From NCBI GenBank assembly GCA_020073645.1, contig JAIQET010000037.1, forward strand, positions 1 through 52,719: a stretch of 52,719 nt of DNA, written 5' to 3'. The stretch is from Terriglobia bacterium (lineage in GTDB: Bacteria > Acidobacteriota > Terriglobia > Terriglobales > Acidobacteriaceae). Both the position numbers and the translations under genes were made by a program. The notes beneath the pieces were generated by a model, which saw only the letters and a list, made by a program, of their open reading frames with translations, was not told the DNA's origin and did not search any database. Below, piece by piece: positions 9,004-18,106 of this stretch; the first letter of the stretch is position 1, and each line of letters starts with the position of its first letter.

Positions 9004-10182
9004 CTACTTTCCACCTAAGACCAGCTTGGCAATCGTGGCCAACTGCATGTTGGACGTGCCTTCGTAAATCTTGCCGATTTTCGAATCGCGCCAATACTTC
9101 TCGACGGGATAATCCTTGGTGAAGCCGTACCCGCCGTAAACTTCGATCGCCAGCGAGGTCACGCGCTCAGCCACCTGGGAGCAGAACAGCTTGGTCATGG
9201 CGGCCTCTTTTACGAAGGGAATGCCGGCGTCTTTCATGCGGGCTGAGTTGTACACCATGAGGCGGGCGGCTTCAATCTCGGTGGCCATCTGCGCGATCTG
9301 GAACTGAATGCCCTGGAAGTCGGCGATGGGTTTGCCGAACTGCTTGCGCTCCTGTGCGTATTTGCAGGCATACTCCCAGGCTCCACGTGCGACGCCGGCC
9401 ATTTGTGCGCCGATGCCGATGCGGCCTTCATTTAGCGTCTCGATGGCGATCTTGTAGCCTTTGCCCACCTCACCCAGCACGTTGTTCTTGGGCACACGGC
9501 AGTCCTCCAGGATCAGCTCGCAGGTGGAAGAAGCGCGGATGCCGAGTTTGTCTTCCTTCTTGCCCACGGTGAAGCCGGGGAATTCCTTCTCGACAATAAA
9601 AGCAGTAATGCCCTTGTATCCCGCGCTGGGATCAATGGTGGCGAAGAGGATGAAGATACCGGCCTCCTTGCCGTTGGTGATCCACAGTTTGCGGCCGTTG
9701 AGGACATAATCGCTGCCCTTGAGTTCAGCCTTGGTCTGGAGAGCGAATGCGTCGGAACCGGAACCGGCTTCGCTCAGCGCGTAGGCGCCGCAGGTTTCGG
9801 CGGCCATGCGGGGAAGGTAGCGCTTCTTCTGCTCTTCGGTCGCCCAGCGTAGCAGGGCGTTATTCACCAGCGTGTTTTGCACGTCCACCACGACGCCGGC
9901 TGACGCGTCCACCCGCGACAGTTCTTCGACTGCCAGGATGGCTTCGAAAAACTTGCCACCACCACCACCGTACTGCTCCGGGATCTCAATGCCCATCAGA
10001 CCGAGCTGGAAGAATTCGTGGATGAGGTCTTTATCAAACACACCCTTCTCGTCCATCTCTTTGGAGAGCGGGCGGACCTTTTCCTCGGCGAACTGGTGGA
10101 TATTGTCACGGAAGAGAACTTCGTCTTCGGTGAGAGTGGTAAGAGGAGCGGGAGCGGTAGTCTGCAGCATGATTTCGGGCAT
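9004..10182 (-). CDS. Acyl-CoA dehydrogenase (short/branched-chain type)
   Basis: A 392-residue flavoprotein of usual family length. It oxidises acyl-CoA to trans-2-enoyl-CoA and passes electrons to electron-transfer flavoprotein. Seen are the FAD-binding Y-A-L-S-E-A-G-S-G-S-D and W-I-T-N-G motifs, E-R-K-Q-F-G-K-P-I, and near the C-terminus Y-G-G-Y-G-F followed by K-I-Y-E-G-T-S-N-M-Q, whose Glu sits at the position of the catalytic base in most bacterial short- and branched-chain enzymes. The substrate cannot be settled from sequence alone. The ATG at 10182 is used; a second Met five codons in is an alternative. It is divergent from the kinase-TPR gene. Confidence 0.93.
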   Translation of the reverse strand: MPEIMLQTTAPAPLTTLTEDEVLFRDNIHQFAEEKVRPLSKEMDEKGVFDKDLIHEFFQLGLMGIEIPEQYGGGGGKFFEAILAVEELSRVDASAGVVVDVQNTLVNNALLRWATEEQKKRYLPRMAAETCGAYALSEAGSGSDAFALQTKAELKGSDYVLNGRKLWITNGKEAGIFILFATIDPSAGYKGITAFIVEKEFPGFTVGKKEDKLGIRASSTCELILEDCRVPKNNVLGEVGKGYKIAIETLNEGRIGIGAQMAGVARGAWEYACKYAQERKQFGKPIADFQGIQFQIAQMATEIEAARLMVYNSARMKDAGIPFVKEAAMTKLFCSQVAERVTSLAIEVYGGYGFTKDYPVEKYWRDSKIGKIYEGTSNMQLATIAKLVLGGK

Positions 10183-10290
10183 AGGGAACCTTCAGAAGTA
10201 GGATGGCGAACCCCAGATTCTAGCACTTTGGCAGGGCTGGGCTGAGAGATCGTTTCGGGATAGTGCACACCCCGTGATCTTGGGTTGTGA

Positions 10291-10319
10291 TTGACTTGGT
10301 CTCAGGGCGGTCCTACGAT
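10291..10319 (+). promoter_or_regulatory. Sigma70-type promoter of the kinase-TPR gene
   Basis: TTGACT (10291-10296) and TACGAT (10314-10319) are spaced by 17 bases, and the kinase ATG is at 10355. Downstream, 10336-10354 forms a perfect 7-bp hairpin that contains the Shine-Dalgarno AGGAG (10341-10345). Confidence 0.7.
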
Positions 10320-10354
10320 TTTCTAGAGAGGGTGAGGGGAAGGAGCACTTCCCC

Positions 10355-12640
10355 ATGGTGAGCCGGGCGCTGGACCGGGATTCTCTGGTAGGGCTCGAAC
10401 TCGGCCATTACCTCGTCGTCGAGAAGATCGGCGCGGGGGGAATGGGTGAGGTTTTCCGCGCCCACGATGAGCACCTCGACCGCGACGTCGCCATCAAGGT
10501 CCTGCCCCCCAGGACATTCACCGACGACTCCGCTCGCAAACATTTCCGCCAGGAAGCCCTGGCTCTCTCCCGGCTGAACCATCCCAACATCGCCACCATC
10601 TACGATTTCGACACGCAGCAGGAAATCGACTTCCTGGTGATGGAATACATCACAGGAGTGACATTAAGCGAGAAGCTGGCGGCAGGGCCGCTGCCGGAGA
10701 CAGAAGCAGCTCGCCTGGGCGTGCAGCTGGCCGAAGGGCTGGCCGCAGCGCATGAGCAAGGCCTCATTCACCGTGATCTGAAACCCGGAAACTTGCGGCT
10801 CACGCCCGACGGGCGGTTGAAGATTCTCGACTTCGGGCTGGCCAGGCTGGTGCAGCCCGTATGTGGGGAGGTCGAGACTGAGAGTCTGACCGACACGCGC
10901 TCTGCGGCGGGCACGCCGCCATACATGGCGCCGGAGCAACTGAAAGGCGAGACCGTGGACCCCCGCAGCGACATCTGGGCCGCGGGCGTGGTGCTCTACG
11001 AGATGGTGACCGGCCAGAGGCCGTTCGGGGGGAAGACGCCCGCCGCGGTGGTGGACCAGATTCTTCATGCCGAGATCGAGGTTACGCGGGATTTGCAGAC
11101 GCGGGTTTCCTTGCGCCTGGTGGACCTCATTCTGAAATGCCTGGAGAAAGAGCCAGAGAACCGGTACCAGTCCGCCAAGGAGCTTCAGGTGGACCTGCGG
11201 CGGCTCACGTCGTCCACCGCTACGGGAAGCGTGGCGGTTGCGGCCAGGCGCAAGCGAACGGGTGCGAAACGCATCCGGTCAGTCGCCGTGCTGCCGCTCA
11301 GCAATTTTTCCCGCGATCCCGAGCAGGAGTACTTTGCCGATGGGATGACGGAGGCCTTGATCTGCGATCTGGCCAAGCTCCGGGCAGTGAAAATCACCTC
11401 CCGCACCTCGGTGATGCGCTACAAAGGAAAAGAGACGCCGCTGTCGCAGATCGCCGAGGAACTGGGGGTGGACGCGGTGGTGGAAGGCTCGGTAATGCGA
11501 GCCGGTCCGCGCGTGCGCATTACCGCCCAGCTCATCCACGCGGCCAGCGACACGCACCTGTGGGCGGAGAGCTACGAGCGCGAGCTCGAGGATGTGCTTC
11601 TGGTACAAAGCGAGATAGCGCGCGCCATTGCCCGGGAGATCCAGGTGGCTGTAACGCCGGAGGAAGCCAGACGATTGAGCCGGGCGCGGCGGGTGAACGC
11701 GGATGCCTATGAGGCCTATCTCAAGGGGCGCTTTCATTGGTACAAGCTTTCGCGCGAGCATCTGGATACCGCGCTGGAGTACTTCCAGGTCGGCTTGGAA
11801 AAAGATCCCAGCGACCCGTTAGCGTATGCGGGCATTGCGGCAGTGTGGCTTTCCCGCGGGGATTGCGGACTCGTACCACCCCGTGAGGCATTTCCCAAGG
11901 CAGAGGCGGCTGCCCTGAAGGCGATTGAGCTGGATGACTCGCTCGCCGAAGCGCACATAAGCCTGGCTATGGTCAGAGGTTGCGGATGGGACTGGGACGG
12001 AGCGGTGAAGGAGTACCGGCGGGCCATCGAACTCACGCCCAACTCTGCTGAGGCACACTTCTTCTTGTCGGATTTATCGATCTCGCGGCGACGTTCCGAC
12101 GAATGGAAGCTACACATTGAACGCGCCCTGGAATTGGACCCGCTCAATTTCTTCTTTCAGTGCTTCTTCGGTTGGCACCTGCTCTACCTGCGCCGGTATG
12201 ACGAGGCGATTGCCGAGCTCCGCAAGACTCTTAGAACGGAGCCGAATTTTCCGCCGGCGCATTTGCGGCTCTGGGGCGCCTTCTGCGAAAAGGGAATGCA
12301 CAAAGAAGCAGTGGCAGAAGCCAAGATGTTTTTTGAGGTGTTGGGAGACAACGAAGTTGTGCAAGCGCTGGAGCGCGGCTACACCGCCTCCGGCTACCTG
12401 GAGGCGATGCGCCTGGCGGCGGAGACGCTGGCCGAGCGTTCCCAGCGGGGCTACGTTCAGCCCACGCAGATCGCGCGCCTCTACGCTCACGCCGGCGACA
12501 AAGACCATGCCCTGCAATGGCTGGAGAAGTCCTACGAGGAGCGCCTCCCCGCCATGCTTCATCTCGGAGTGGATTTGGATTGGAATTCTCTGCGGGGTGA
12601 GCCACGCTTTCAGGATTTGCTGCGTCGCGTGAATCTCTAG
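10355..12640 (+). CDS. Soluble Ser/Thr protein kinase fused to a FlgO/adenylate-cyclase-associated domain and TPR repeats
   Basis: A 761-residue protein. The kinase domain (about 20-285) has G-A-G-G-M-G-E-V-F, V-A-I-K-V-L, H-R-D-L-K-P-G-N, D-F-G and M-A-P-E-Q. Next comes, near 310-440, a module beginning S-V-A-V-L-P-L-S-N-F and including F-A-D-G-M-T-E-A-L and V-V-E-G-S-V, the FlgO/TolB-N-like domain often found between a signalling domain and TPRs in Acidobacteria. The last 300 residues are TPR units (for example A-L-E-Y-F-Q-V-G-L-E-K-D-P, A-V-K-E-Y-R-R-A-I-E-L-T-P). No membrane helix was found, so it is probably cytoplasmic. Start is supported by AGGAG nine bases upstream. Confidence 0.9.
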   Translation: MVSRALDRDSLVGLELGHYLVVEKIGAGGMGEVFRAHDEHLDRDVAIKVLPPRTFTDDSARKHFRQEALALSRLNHPNIATIYDFDTQQEIDFLVMEYITGVTLSEKLAAGPLPETEAARLGVQLAEGLAAAHEQGLIHRDLKPGNLRLTPDGRLKILDFGLARLVQPVCGEVETESLTDTRSAAGTPPYMAPEQLKGETVDPRSDIWAAGVVLYEMVTGQRPFGGKTPAAVVDQILHAEIEVTRDLQTRVSLRLVDLILKCLEKEPENRYQSAKELQVDLRRLTSSTATGSVAVAARRKRTGAKRIRSVAVLPLSNFSRDPEQEYFADGMTEALICDLAKLRAVKITSRTSVMRYKGKETPLSQIAEELGVDAVVEGSVMRAGPRVRITAQLIHAASDTHLWAESYERELEDVLLVQSEIARAIAREIQVAVTPEEARRLSRARRVNADAYEAYLKGRFHWYKLSREHLDTALEYFQVGLEKDPSDPLAYAGIAAVWLSRGDCGLVPPREAFPKAEAAALKAIELDDSLAEAHISLAMVRGCGWDWDGAVKEYRRAIELTPNSAEAHFFLSDLSISRRRSDEWKLHIERALELDPLNFFFQCFFGWHLLYLRRYDEAIAELRKTLRTEPNFPPAHLRLWGAFCEKGMHKEAVAEAKMFFEVLGDNEVVQALERGYTASGYLEAMRLAAETLAERSQRGYVQPTQIARLYAHAGDKDHALQWLEKSYEERLPAMLHLGVDLDWNSLRGEPRFQDLLRRVNL

Positions 12641-12739
12641 CCTTGGCTTCGTGGCGGAGATCATGACCAATCGGGATGAATCTCGCTGAGATGATCGCCG
12701 CCTGCGAGTAGGCCCGCCGTGAACTGGCCTCGATCCGGC

Positions 12740-13639
12740 TCAGTCCCGCTTGGCGCTGTGCACCAGCTTCAGACCATCGGCTTGCAGGATGCGCTGAATC
12801 TGGTTGCGGGCGTGGACCGCCCAGGGGCCGGTGGTGTCGAGCTTCACGTAGGCGCGCCAGTGCTTCAACGCCTTGCGCGGCTCTCTGATTTTCTCGTAGG
12901 CGAGCGCGAGATTGTAGTGCGCGTCGGCGTAAGTGGGCGCCAGTTGCAGGGCGGCGCTGTAGGTCTGGATGGCTTCGCTCACCCGGCTGGTTTCGTCGAG
13001 CACATTGCCCAGATCGAAGTAAGCCAGAGCGTAGCGTGGGTCAATCGTGATGGCGCGGCGGTAGTGTTTCTCCGCCAGCGCAAACTCCTGCCGGTTGTAG
13101 TAAAGTGTGCCTACATTGATGTGGGCGGCGGCGTGATCGGGATCGAGTTCCAGCACCCGGTGATACGTCGCGATGGCTTCCAGTTGGTTGTTGGGATCCT
13201 CCTCGAGCGCGATGCCGCGGGCGAAGAGTTCAGCGGCATCGACCGGGATCGCCTCCGGCCTGCTCATTGGGATGGGAGCGCTGGTCACGACCTTTTCCCG
13301 GGGAGAGAAGTCGAACATGAACTGCCCGGCAATCGGTTCGAGCAGCTTTCCCTGGTGGCGGAAGGCGATGCGGTGATGTCGGGTGGTAAGGGCGCCGGCC
13401 TCGAGCAGGGGATTTTCCATTCCCGCCACTTGCTTCTGCATGGCCTCCAGCGATTGCCGGATGACCGCCGGACGCACCTTGCGGGCGCACAGGTCGCGAA
13501 CTTTCTTGATTTGCAGGAGGTCAAAAAAGGAATAGGTGTCGGCAGCGGCGGCTACCAGTCCGGCCTTTTCCCAAGCTGTCAACTGACGCGCCGTGAGCCG
13601 AAGAATGCGAAGCAAGTCCGCTCGGTCGTATCGGTACAC
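12740..13639 (-). CDS. MerR-type HTH protein with TPR repeats
   Basis: A 299-residue protein starting at GTG (13639). Residues about 5-70 look like a MerR-family winged helix (L-R-L-T-A-R-Q-L-T-A-W-E-K-A-G-L then Y-S-F-F-D-L-L-Q-I-K-K-V-R-D-L), with the usual aromatic and D-L-L-Q-I recognition features. After a linker, residues about 135-280 hold four TPR units (A-A-A-H-I-N-V-G-T-L-Y-Y, A-L-A-Y-F-D-L-G-N-V-L, A-D-A-H-Y-N-L-A-L-A-Y). The combination suggests a transcription factor controlled by protein contacts; its DNA target is unknown. A nearby repeat-rich regulator (13854-16553) on the same strand also carries TPRs. Confidence 0.8.
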   Translation of the reverse strand: MYRYDRADLLRILRLTARQLTAWEKAGLVAAAADTYSFFDLLQIKKVRDLCARKVRPAVIRQSLEAMQKQVAGMENPLLEAGALTTRHHRIAFRHQGKLLEPIAGQFMFDFSPREKVVTSAPIPMSRPEAIPVDAAELFARGIALEEDPNNQLEAIATYHRVLELDPDHAAAHINVGTLYYNRQEFALAEKHYRRAITIDPRYALAYFDLGNVLDETSRVSEAIQTYSAALQLAPTYADAHYNLALAYEKIREPRKALKHWRAYVKLDTTGPWAVHARNQIQRILQADGLKLVHSAKRD

Positions 13640-13853
13640 GGTTGTATAGGGCTCTCAGCGCGTATTATCCGGAAGCTTGCTCCCGCTTGGCAAGGAGAAA
13701 GTAGTCTCTAAGGGAATCTTTAGCGGCAACTTGCAGCGCGGAGTGTGCAACCACGGTGGAAAAACCGGAGGCATCCGGCACCAGACCTCGGCAGCAAATA
13801 TTCGCAAGGCACGAAATGTTCTCAGACGGGGTCTCGCTGACCTGACTACGCGC

Positions 13854-16553
13854 TCAACCGCGTGCGGCGGACGCCTTGCGAGCTATCAAGCCGAACCCCT
13901 TGGCTCGCGCAGCTTTCTCCAAGGCAGCCAGTTGTGTTTGTGCGGCGCCGTAATGTCCTGTCTTTCTTGACAGCTCCGCCAGCGCCAGCTGAGCTTCAAA
14001 TTCGACACCTACGTATCCATGCCCGCGCGCTTCTTGGACAATTTGATCCAACGACCGCCGAGATAATTCGGGATGATCCGACATGAGCATCACCCGCGCC
14101 GATGCCAAAGCATACTGGAGACGGACAAAGCGGTTCTGGCTCTTCGCCGCTAGGGGTTGGGTGTCTTCCATTTCCTTCTGCGCGTCGGCGTGCTTGCTTT
14201 GCGTGAGCAAGGACTGAATTAGAACCACACTGGCAGCCAGTTCATCATCGGCCTGTTGTTCTCGATGGAACTGTTCTTTGCAATCGCGCGCGGGCGCCTC
14301 GGCATCGGCTGCGTGACCCTCCTCGATGGCGAGTTGAGCCAAGGCGACTTGGGTTTCGGCCGCAGCTTGTTTTTCCCCAGCCTGGTTTCTCAACGCCAGC
14401 GATTCCTCATAGGCTTTCCTGGCCGCCGCAAGATCGCCCTGATCCACGAATACATCTCCCTGTCCAGTCAGCACATAAGCAATCGCGTTCTTGCTATCGA
14501 TCTCCTCGCCGGTTGCCTTCGCCTGCCGAAAAGTGGTCAGTGCTGCCTCCAGATCACCCTTCTGACGCGATATATCGCCTAGATCGTTCAGGGCGAGAGC
14601 TACACCCTCCTTGTCTTCGATAGCCTGATAATCCGGGATCGCCTGCTGCAGAAATTTCTTGGCTTCGTCCAGACTTCCGCGCAGAAGAAATACATCACCC
14701 AGGTTGTTGGAGGTGGCCGCCAGGCCCTCCTTGTCCCCCACCTGGCGAAACACTGGGATCGCTTCGCGCCACATCGCTTCGGCCCGGGTCAGGTCACCCC
14801 GATTAAAGTAGAGGCCGGCAAAGTCATTCAGGGTTCGAGCTTCATTGTTGCGGTCCCCTGCCGCGGCATAGCTCTGCCGAGCGTTTTCGCAGGCAGCGAT
14901 GGCATCCGCAGTGGACGTACCGATGCTGAAGCCTTGTTGGCACAGGATTCCATAAGCGCGAGCCACCAGGAGATGCGAACCCTGAGCACTACCCTTCGCG
15001 ATCGCGCGTTCAGCGGCGGCATGCGCCTTTTCGAAGTCGTGATCGATCCAGGCGGATGCCTCGGTCATGTCGATGCGCGGATCTTCGCCGGCGGGGGCAG
15101 GAAGATGACGAAGCATATCCAGGGTCCGCAAGGAATCCGCCGGCTTCACCCAGCGTTGGGCCGACGCCAGGCGCAGTCCGTACTCGAGACTATCCGGGAA
15201 GAAATGGAAGAGTGCTTGATAGGCTTCGATGGCCTTGGGATAGTCCTTGATCGTGTCCCGGTACTGTCCTTCAATGAGCAGACGTTCTTCCTGCGAAAGA
15301 TGCTCCGACAACTGCAGTGCGCGCTGGGCCTCGGCTCTTGCTTTGCCGGCATAGCCTAAGTGATCCCAAGCCTCAGCCAAGGCAGCATGAGCCAAGGGAT
15401 AGGTTGGGTCAGCGGCTACCGCTTTGAGCAACAAATCGCGAGCGCCCACAAAGTCGAATGCCCAGGAGCGGGCGCGACCTTCCGCATAGAGCCGGACCGC
15501 CTGCTGGTTGGAAGGCAGCGAGGCGCGGGCCGCTTCCGTGGTCTCGGAAGAAAGAGCGCTTAACCCCAAACTCTGGCGCAGGCGAACGCTGGCTTGCGAA
15601 ACCAGGTCGAACAGATACTCTTCATTACCCGTGACGGACTCTTCGGCAATCGTATCGCCCGACGCGGTGTCCTGCAGGCGGAGATCGAGGCGGATATGAT
15701 TTCCCGCTTTGCCCGGGAGCGGAGTGTAAGAGCCGAGCACGACCACGTCCGCACCAGGATCAGTATGTAGGCGCTGCAAAGTGGATTTGGCCAAGGTGTC
15801 TTCGGCGGTCAGGGGAAGCTCGCTCTTGGCCCGGGCCACATCTTCGCCCGAAACCAGGCGTAGCTCGCCTCCGGCCGCCAGTTCGGTGTTCAGCATTTCG
15901 GTGAAAGCGGCCGAAAGCCAGCTGTCTTCCGGACGCCCCGGCAGGTTGCGGAAGCCGAGCACGGCGACGGAGCGGCGCACTCGTACTTTCGGTAACGTGC
16001 TGTTTCCCGGTGGCACAGGTGGTTGGCCCGCGCGAAACTTGTAGGCCACAAATCCAATCACGAATAGTGCCATGGGCAAGATCCAGTACCAGCCACGCCA
16101 GGGCGAGGCTCTCACGGCTGTCGCCGGTTGCGCCGCCATCGCCACCGGACTCTTCGCTCCATCTTGGTCTGGCTTTCCGGGCACGGCCGGCTCGTTCGAA
16201 TCCTGTACCGACACCGGGGCAATGAACCGGTAGCCTCGGCGGGGGATCGTCTCGACAAATCGGGGATTGCCGGCCTCATCGGCGAGTGCTTCTCGAACCT
16301 TAAGAACGGCTACACCCAGGCTCTTGTCGAACTCGACAAAAGTGTTTCCCGGCCACAGCCGGCGCTGAATCTCTTCCCGCGAAACGATCTGTCCGGATTG
16401 TTCCAGCAGCAGAACCAGGAGTTGAAAGGGTTGATCCTGCAGTTTGACGCGGACGCCGTTGCGGGTCAACGAGCCCGTGGCTGGATCAAGCGCGAAAAGG
16501 CCGAAGCGATACGTGACTTTCGGCCCGGCGGACTTGTCTGGAGCGGCTTCCAT
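13854..16553 (-). CDS. CadC-type winged-helix regulator with membrane helix, FlgO-like domain and TPR array
   Basis: An 899-residue membrane-anchored regulator. Residues about 8-110 are an OmpR/PhoB-type winged helix without a receiver: Y-R-F-G-L-F-A-L-D, L-L-V-L-L-L-E-Q-S-G-Q-I-V-S-R-E-E-I, and R-R-G-Y-R-F-I-A at the wing. A membrane helix lies near 150-170 (W-I-L-P-M-A-L-F-V-I-G-F-V-A). The next 150 residues start S-V-A-V-L-G-F-R-N-L and resemble the FlgO-like module of the kinase at 10355. The remainder is a long TPR array, the central part with repeated E-A-R/N-N-L-G-D units of the tetratricopeptide-12 kind. Family members are usually single-component sensors. ATG at 16553. Confidence 0.88.
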   Translation of the reverse strand: MEAAPDKSAGPKVTYRFGLFALDPATGSLTRNGVRVKLQDQPFQLLVLLLEQSGQIVSREEIQRRLWPGNTFVEFDKSLGVAVLKVREALADEAGNPRFVETIPRRGYRFIAPVSVQDSNEPAVPGKPDQDGAKSPVAMAAQPATAVRASPWRGWYWILPMALFVIGFVAYKFRAGQPPVPPGNSTLPKVRVRRSVAVLGFRNLPGRPEDSWLSAAFTEMLNTELAAGGELRLVSGEDVARAKSELPLTAEDTLAKSTLQRLHTDPGADVVVLGSYTPLPGKAGNHIRLDLRLQDTASGDTIAEESVTGNEEYLFDLVSQASVRLRQSLGLSALSSETTEAARASLPSNQQAVRLYAEGRARSWAFDFVGARDLLLKAVAADPTYPLAHAALAEAWDHLGYAGKARAEAQRALQLSEHLSQEERLLIEGQYRDTIKDYPKAIEAYQALFHFFPDSLEYGLRLASAQRWVKPADSLRTLDMLRHLPAPAGEDPRIDMTEASAWIDHDFEKAHAAAERAIAKGSAQGSHLLVARAYGILCQQGFSIGTSTADAIAACENARQSYAAAGDRNNEARTLNDFAGLYFNRGDLTRAEAMWREAIPVFRQVGDKEGLAATSNNLGDVFLLRGSLDEAKKFLQQAIPDYQAIEDKEGVALALNDLGDISRQKGDLEAALTTFRQAKATGEEIDSKNAIAYVLTGQGDVFVDQGDLAAARKAYEESLALRNQAGEKQAAAETQVALAQLAIEEGHAADAEAPARDCKEQFHREQQADDELAASVVLIQSLLTQSKHADAQKEMEDTQPLAAKSQNRFVRLQYALASARVMLMSDHPELSRRSLDQIVQEARGHGYVGVEFEAQLALAELSRKTGHYGAAQTQLAALEKAARAKGFGLIARKASAARG

Positions 16554-16897
16554 GGCCAGAAGAAGGCCGAAGAACTTGCGCGGTCGAGTCTAGCACGTCC
16601 CGCTCACGGCCCGAATAAGGCAGTTAGCTTGTTCAGCCAAGTCATTCAAAAAGCATGGGTTAGCGGTTAGTCCACAATTTGCGCAGAGTTGGATTGCATG
16701 TGGGCGGCTTTGCCTGCACATTCGGGCGCGAGGTTGGCAAAGAGCAAACGGCTGGCAGGGGCCGCTCCTCCGGCTATCTGCGGCTGTCGTCTGAAATCCG
16801 CCAGTCGCTGCAGCGGAACGGAAACGGAAGGGCGCCTGGGAGGGGTGCCCTTCTCGTCTCCGACGGGATTCTGACCGAACTGTCTAGGAGAGAAAAC

Positions 16898-18058
16898 ATG
16901 CTCAGAACTATCGCGATCGAACTGTTGTGCGTTGCCGTGCTGGCTCCCCTTGCGTTGGCACGCAAGCAAACCGGGTCCAGTGTAACCGGCAAGGTCCACA
17001 CCTACTTTGTAGCCGCCGACGAAGTCGACTGGGACTACGCTCCCGACGGCGTCAACAAAATGATGGGCATGAAGTTCGACGGCTATGCCGCGACGTTCAT
17101 GAACAGCGGTCCGCACAGCATTGGCAAGGTGTATCGCAAGGCCGTCTATCGCGAGTACACCGATGCCTCATTCACCAAACTTAAGCCCCGCTCTCCGGAG
17201 TGGCAGCACCTAGGGATTCTGGGGCCGGTGCTGCGAGCCGAAGTCGGAGACACCATCCGCGTCGTCTTCAGGAACAATGCCACCAAGCCTTACAGCATGC
17301 ATCCGCATGGCGTGTTTTATGACAAGGGCTCGGAAGGCTCGGTTTATGACGACGGTTCTTCCACCGCCGACAAAGCAAACAGCGTTGTCCCGCCCGGAGA
17401 GACCCATACCTACATCTGGCAAATTCCCGAACGCGCCGGTCCCGGACCCGCCGACGGCAGCTCTGTCATTTGGCTCTACCATTCCCACGTCAACGAGCAG
17501 CGCGACGTCAACAGTGGGCTGATCGGGCCCATCATTATTACGGCCCGAGGCATGGCCAGTCCTGACGGCCGTCCCAAAGATGTCGATCGCGAGTTCGTCA
17601 GTCTCTTCATGATTTTCGACGAGAACGTGAGCTGGTACCTCGACCACAATATCCAGACCTACACCACAGACCCCAAGGGAGTGAACAAGCTGGACGGCAA
17701 GCCCGTCGATAGTGACGGCCTCTTCTCGCTGATTGGAACCGGTTTCACCGCCGAGAACTTCCGCTCGAGCGTTAACGGCTACATGTATGGCAACGGCCCG
17801 ATGATGACGATGAAGAAGGGCGAACGCGTGCGCTGGTATCTGATCACCCTTGGCGGAATCGTTAACGGGCACAATCCCCATTGGCACGGGAACGTAGTGC
17901 TTGCCAAGGGGCGCCGCACCGACGTCCTCAGCATCTCGCCAGCGGAGATGATCACCGCCGACATGGTTCCTGACGACCCGGGCATCTGGATGTACCACTG
18001 TCACATCGACGATCACATGATGGCCGGCATGGTCTCTCTGTACAAGGTCGAGCCGTAG
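16898..18058 (+). CDS. Two-domain multicopper oxidase, ceruloplasmin/hephaestin-like
   Basis: A 386-residue exported oxidase. The start at 16898 has AGGAG at 16886-16890 and yields a signal peptide ending L-A-L-A; the longer frame from 16679 adds no conserved sequence. All four copper motifs are present: H-P-H-G (135, 137), Y-H-S-H (195, 197), H-N-P-H-W-H (325-330) and H-C-H-I-D-D-H-M-M-A-G-M (367-378), with the type 1 axial Met. The N-terminal E-V-D-W-D-Y-A-P is characteristic of the ceruloplasmin branch rather than CueO or laccase. Family knowledge suggests ferroxidase or phenol/metal oxidase activity in the periplasm. A small membrane protein gene follows closely. Confidence 0.88.
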   Translation: MLRTIAIELLCVAVLAPLALARKQTGSSVTGKVHTYFVAADEVDWDYAPDGVNKMMGMKFDGYAATFMNSGPHSIGKVYRKAVYREYTDASFTKLKPRSPEWQHLGILGPVLRAEVGDTIRVVFRNNATKPYSMHPHGVFYDKGSEGSVYDDGSSTADKANSVVPPGETHTYIWQIPERAGPGPADGSSVIWLYHSHVNEQRDVNSGLIGPIIITARGMASPDGRPKDVDREFVSLFMIFDENVSWYLDHNIQTYTTDPKGVNKLDGKPVDSDGLFSLIGTGFTAENFRSSVNGYMYGNGPMMTMKKGERVRWYLITLGGIVNGHNPHWHGNVVLAKGRRTDVLSISPAEMITADMVPDDPGIWMYHCHIDDHMMAGMVSLYKVEP

Positions 18059-18106
18059 CCCGAACGGGCAAAGGCAGGGTCTTGCACCATACCTTGGAGG
18101 GTGAAT

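Noticed and set aside
8748..9014. An 88-residue minus-strand frame between two genes.
   Set aside because: Low-complexity Arg/Ala/Pro content, overlaps the acyl-CoA dehydrogenase stop, no ribosome site.
16679..16897. N-terminal extension of the multicopper oxidase to 16679.
   Set aside because: No conservation with the family, no ribosome site; the 16898 start has AGGAG and a signal peptide.
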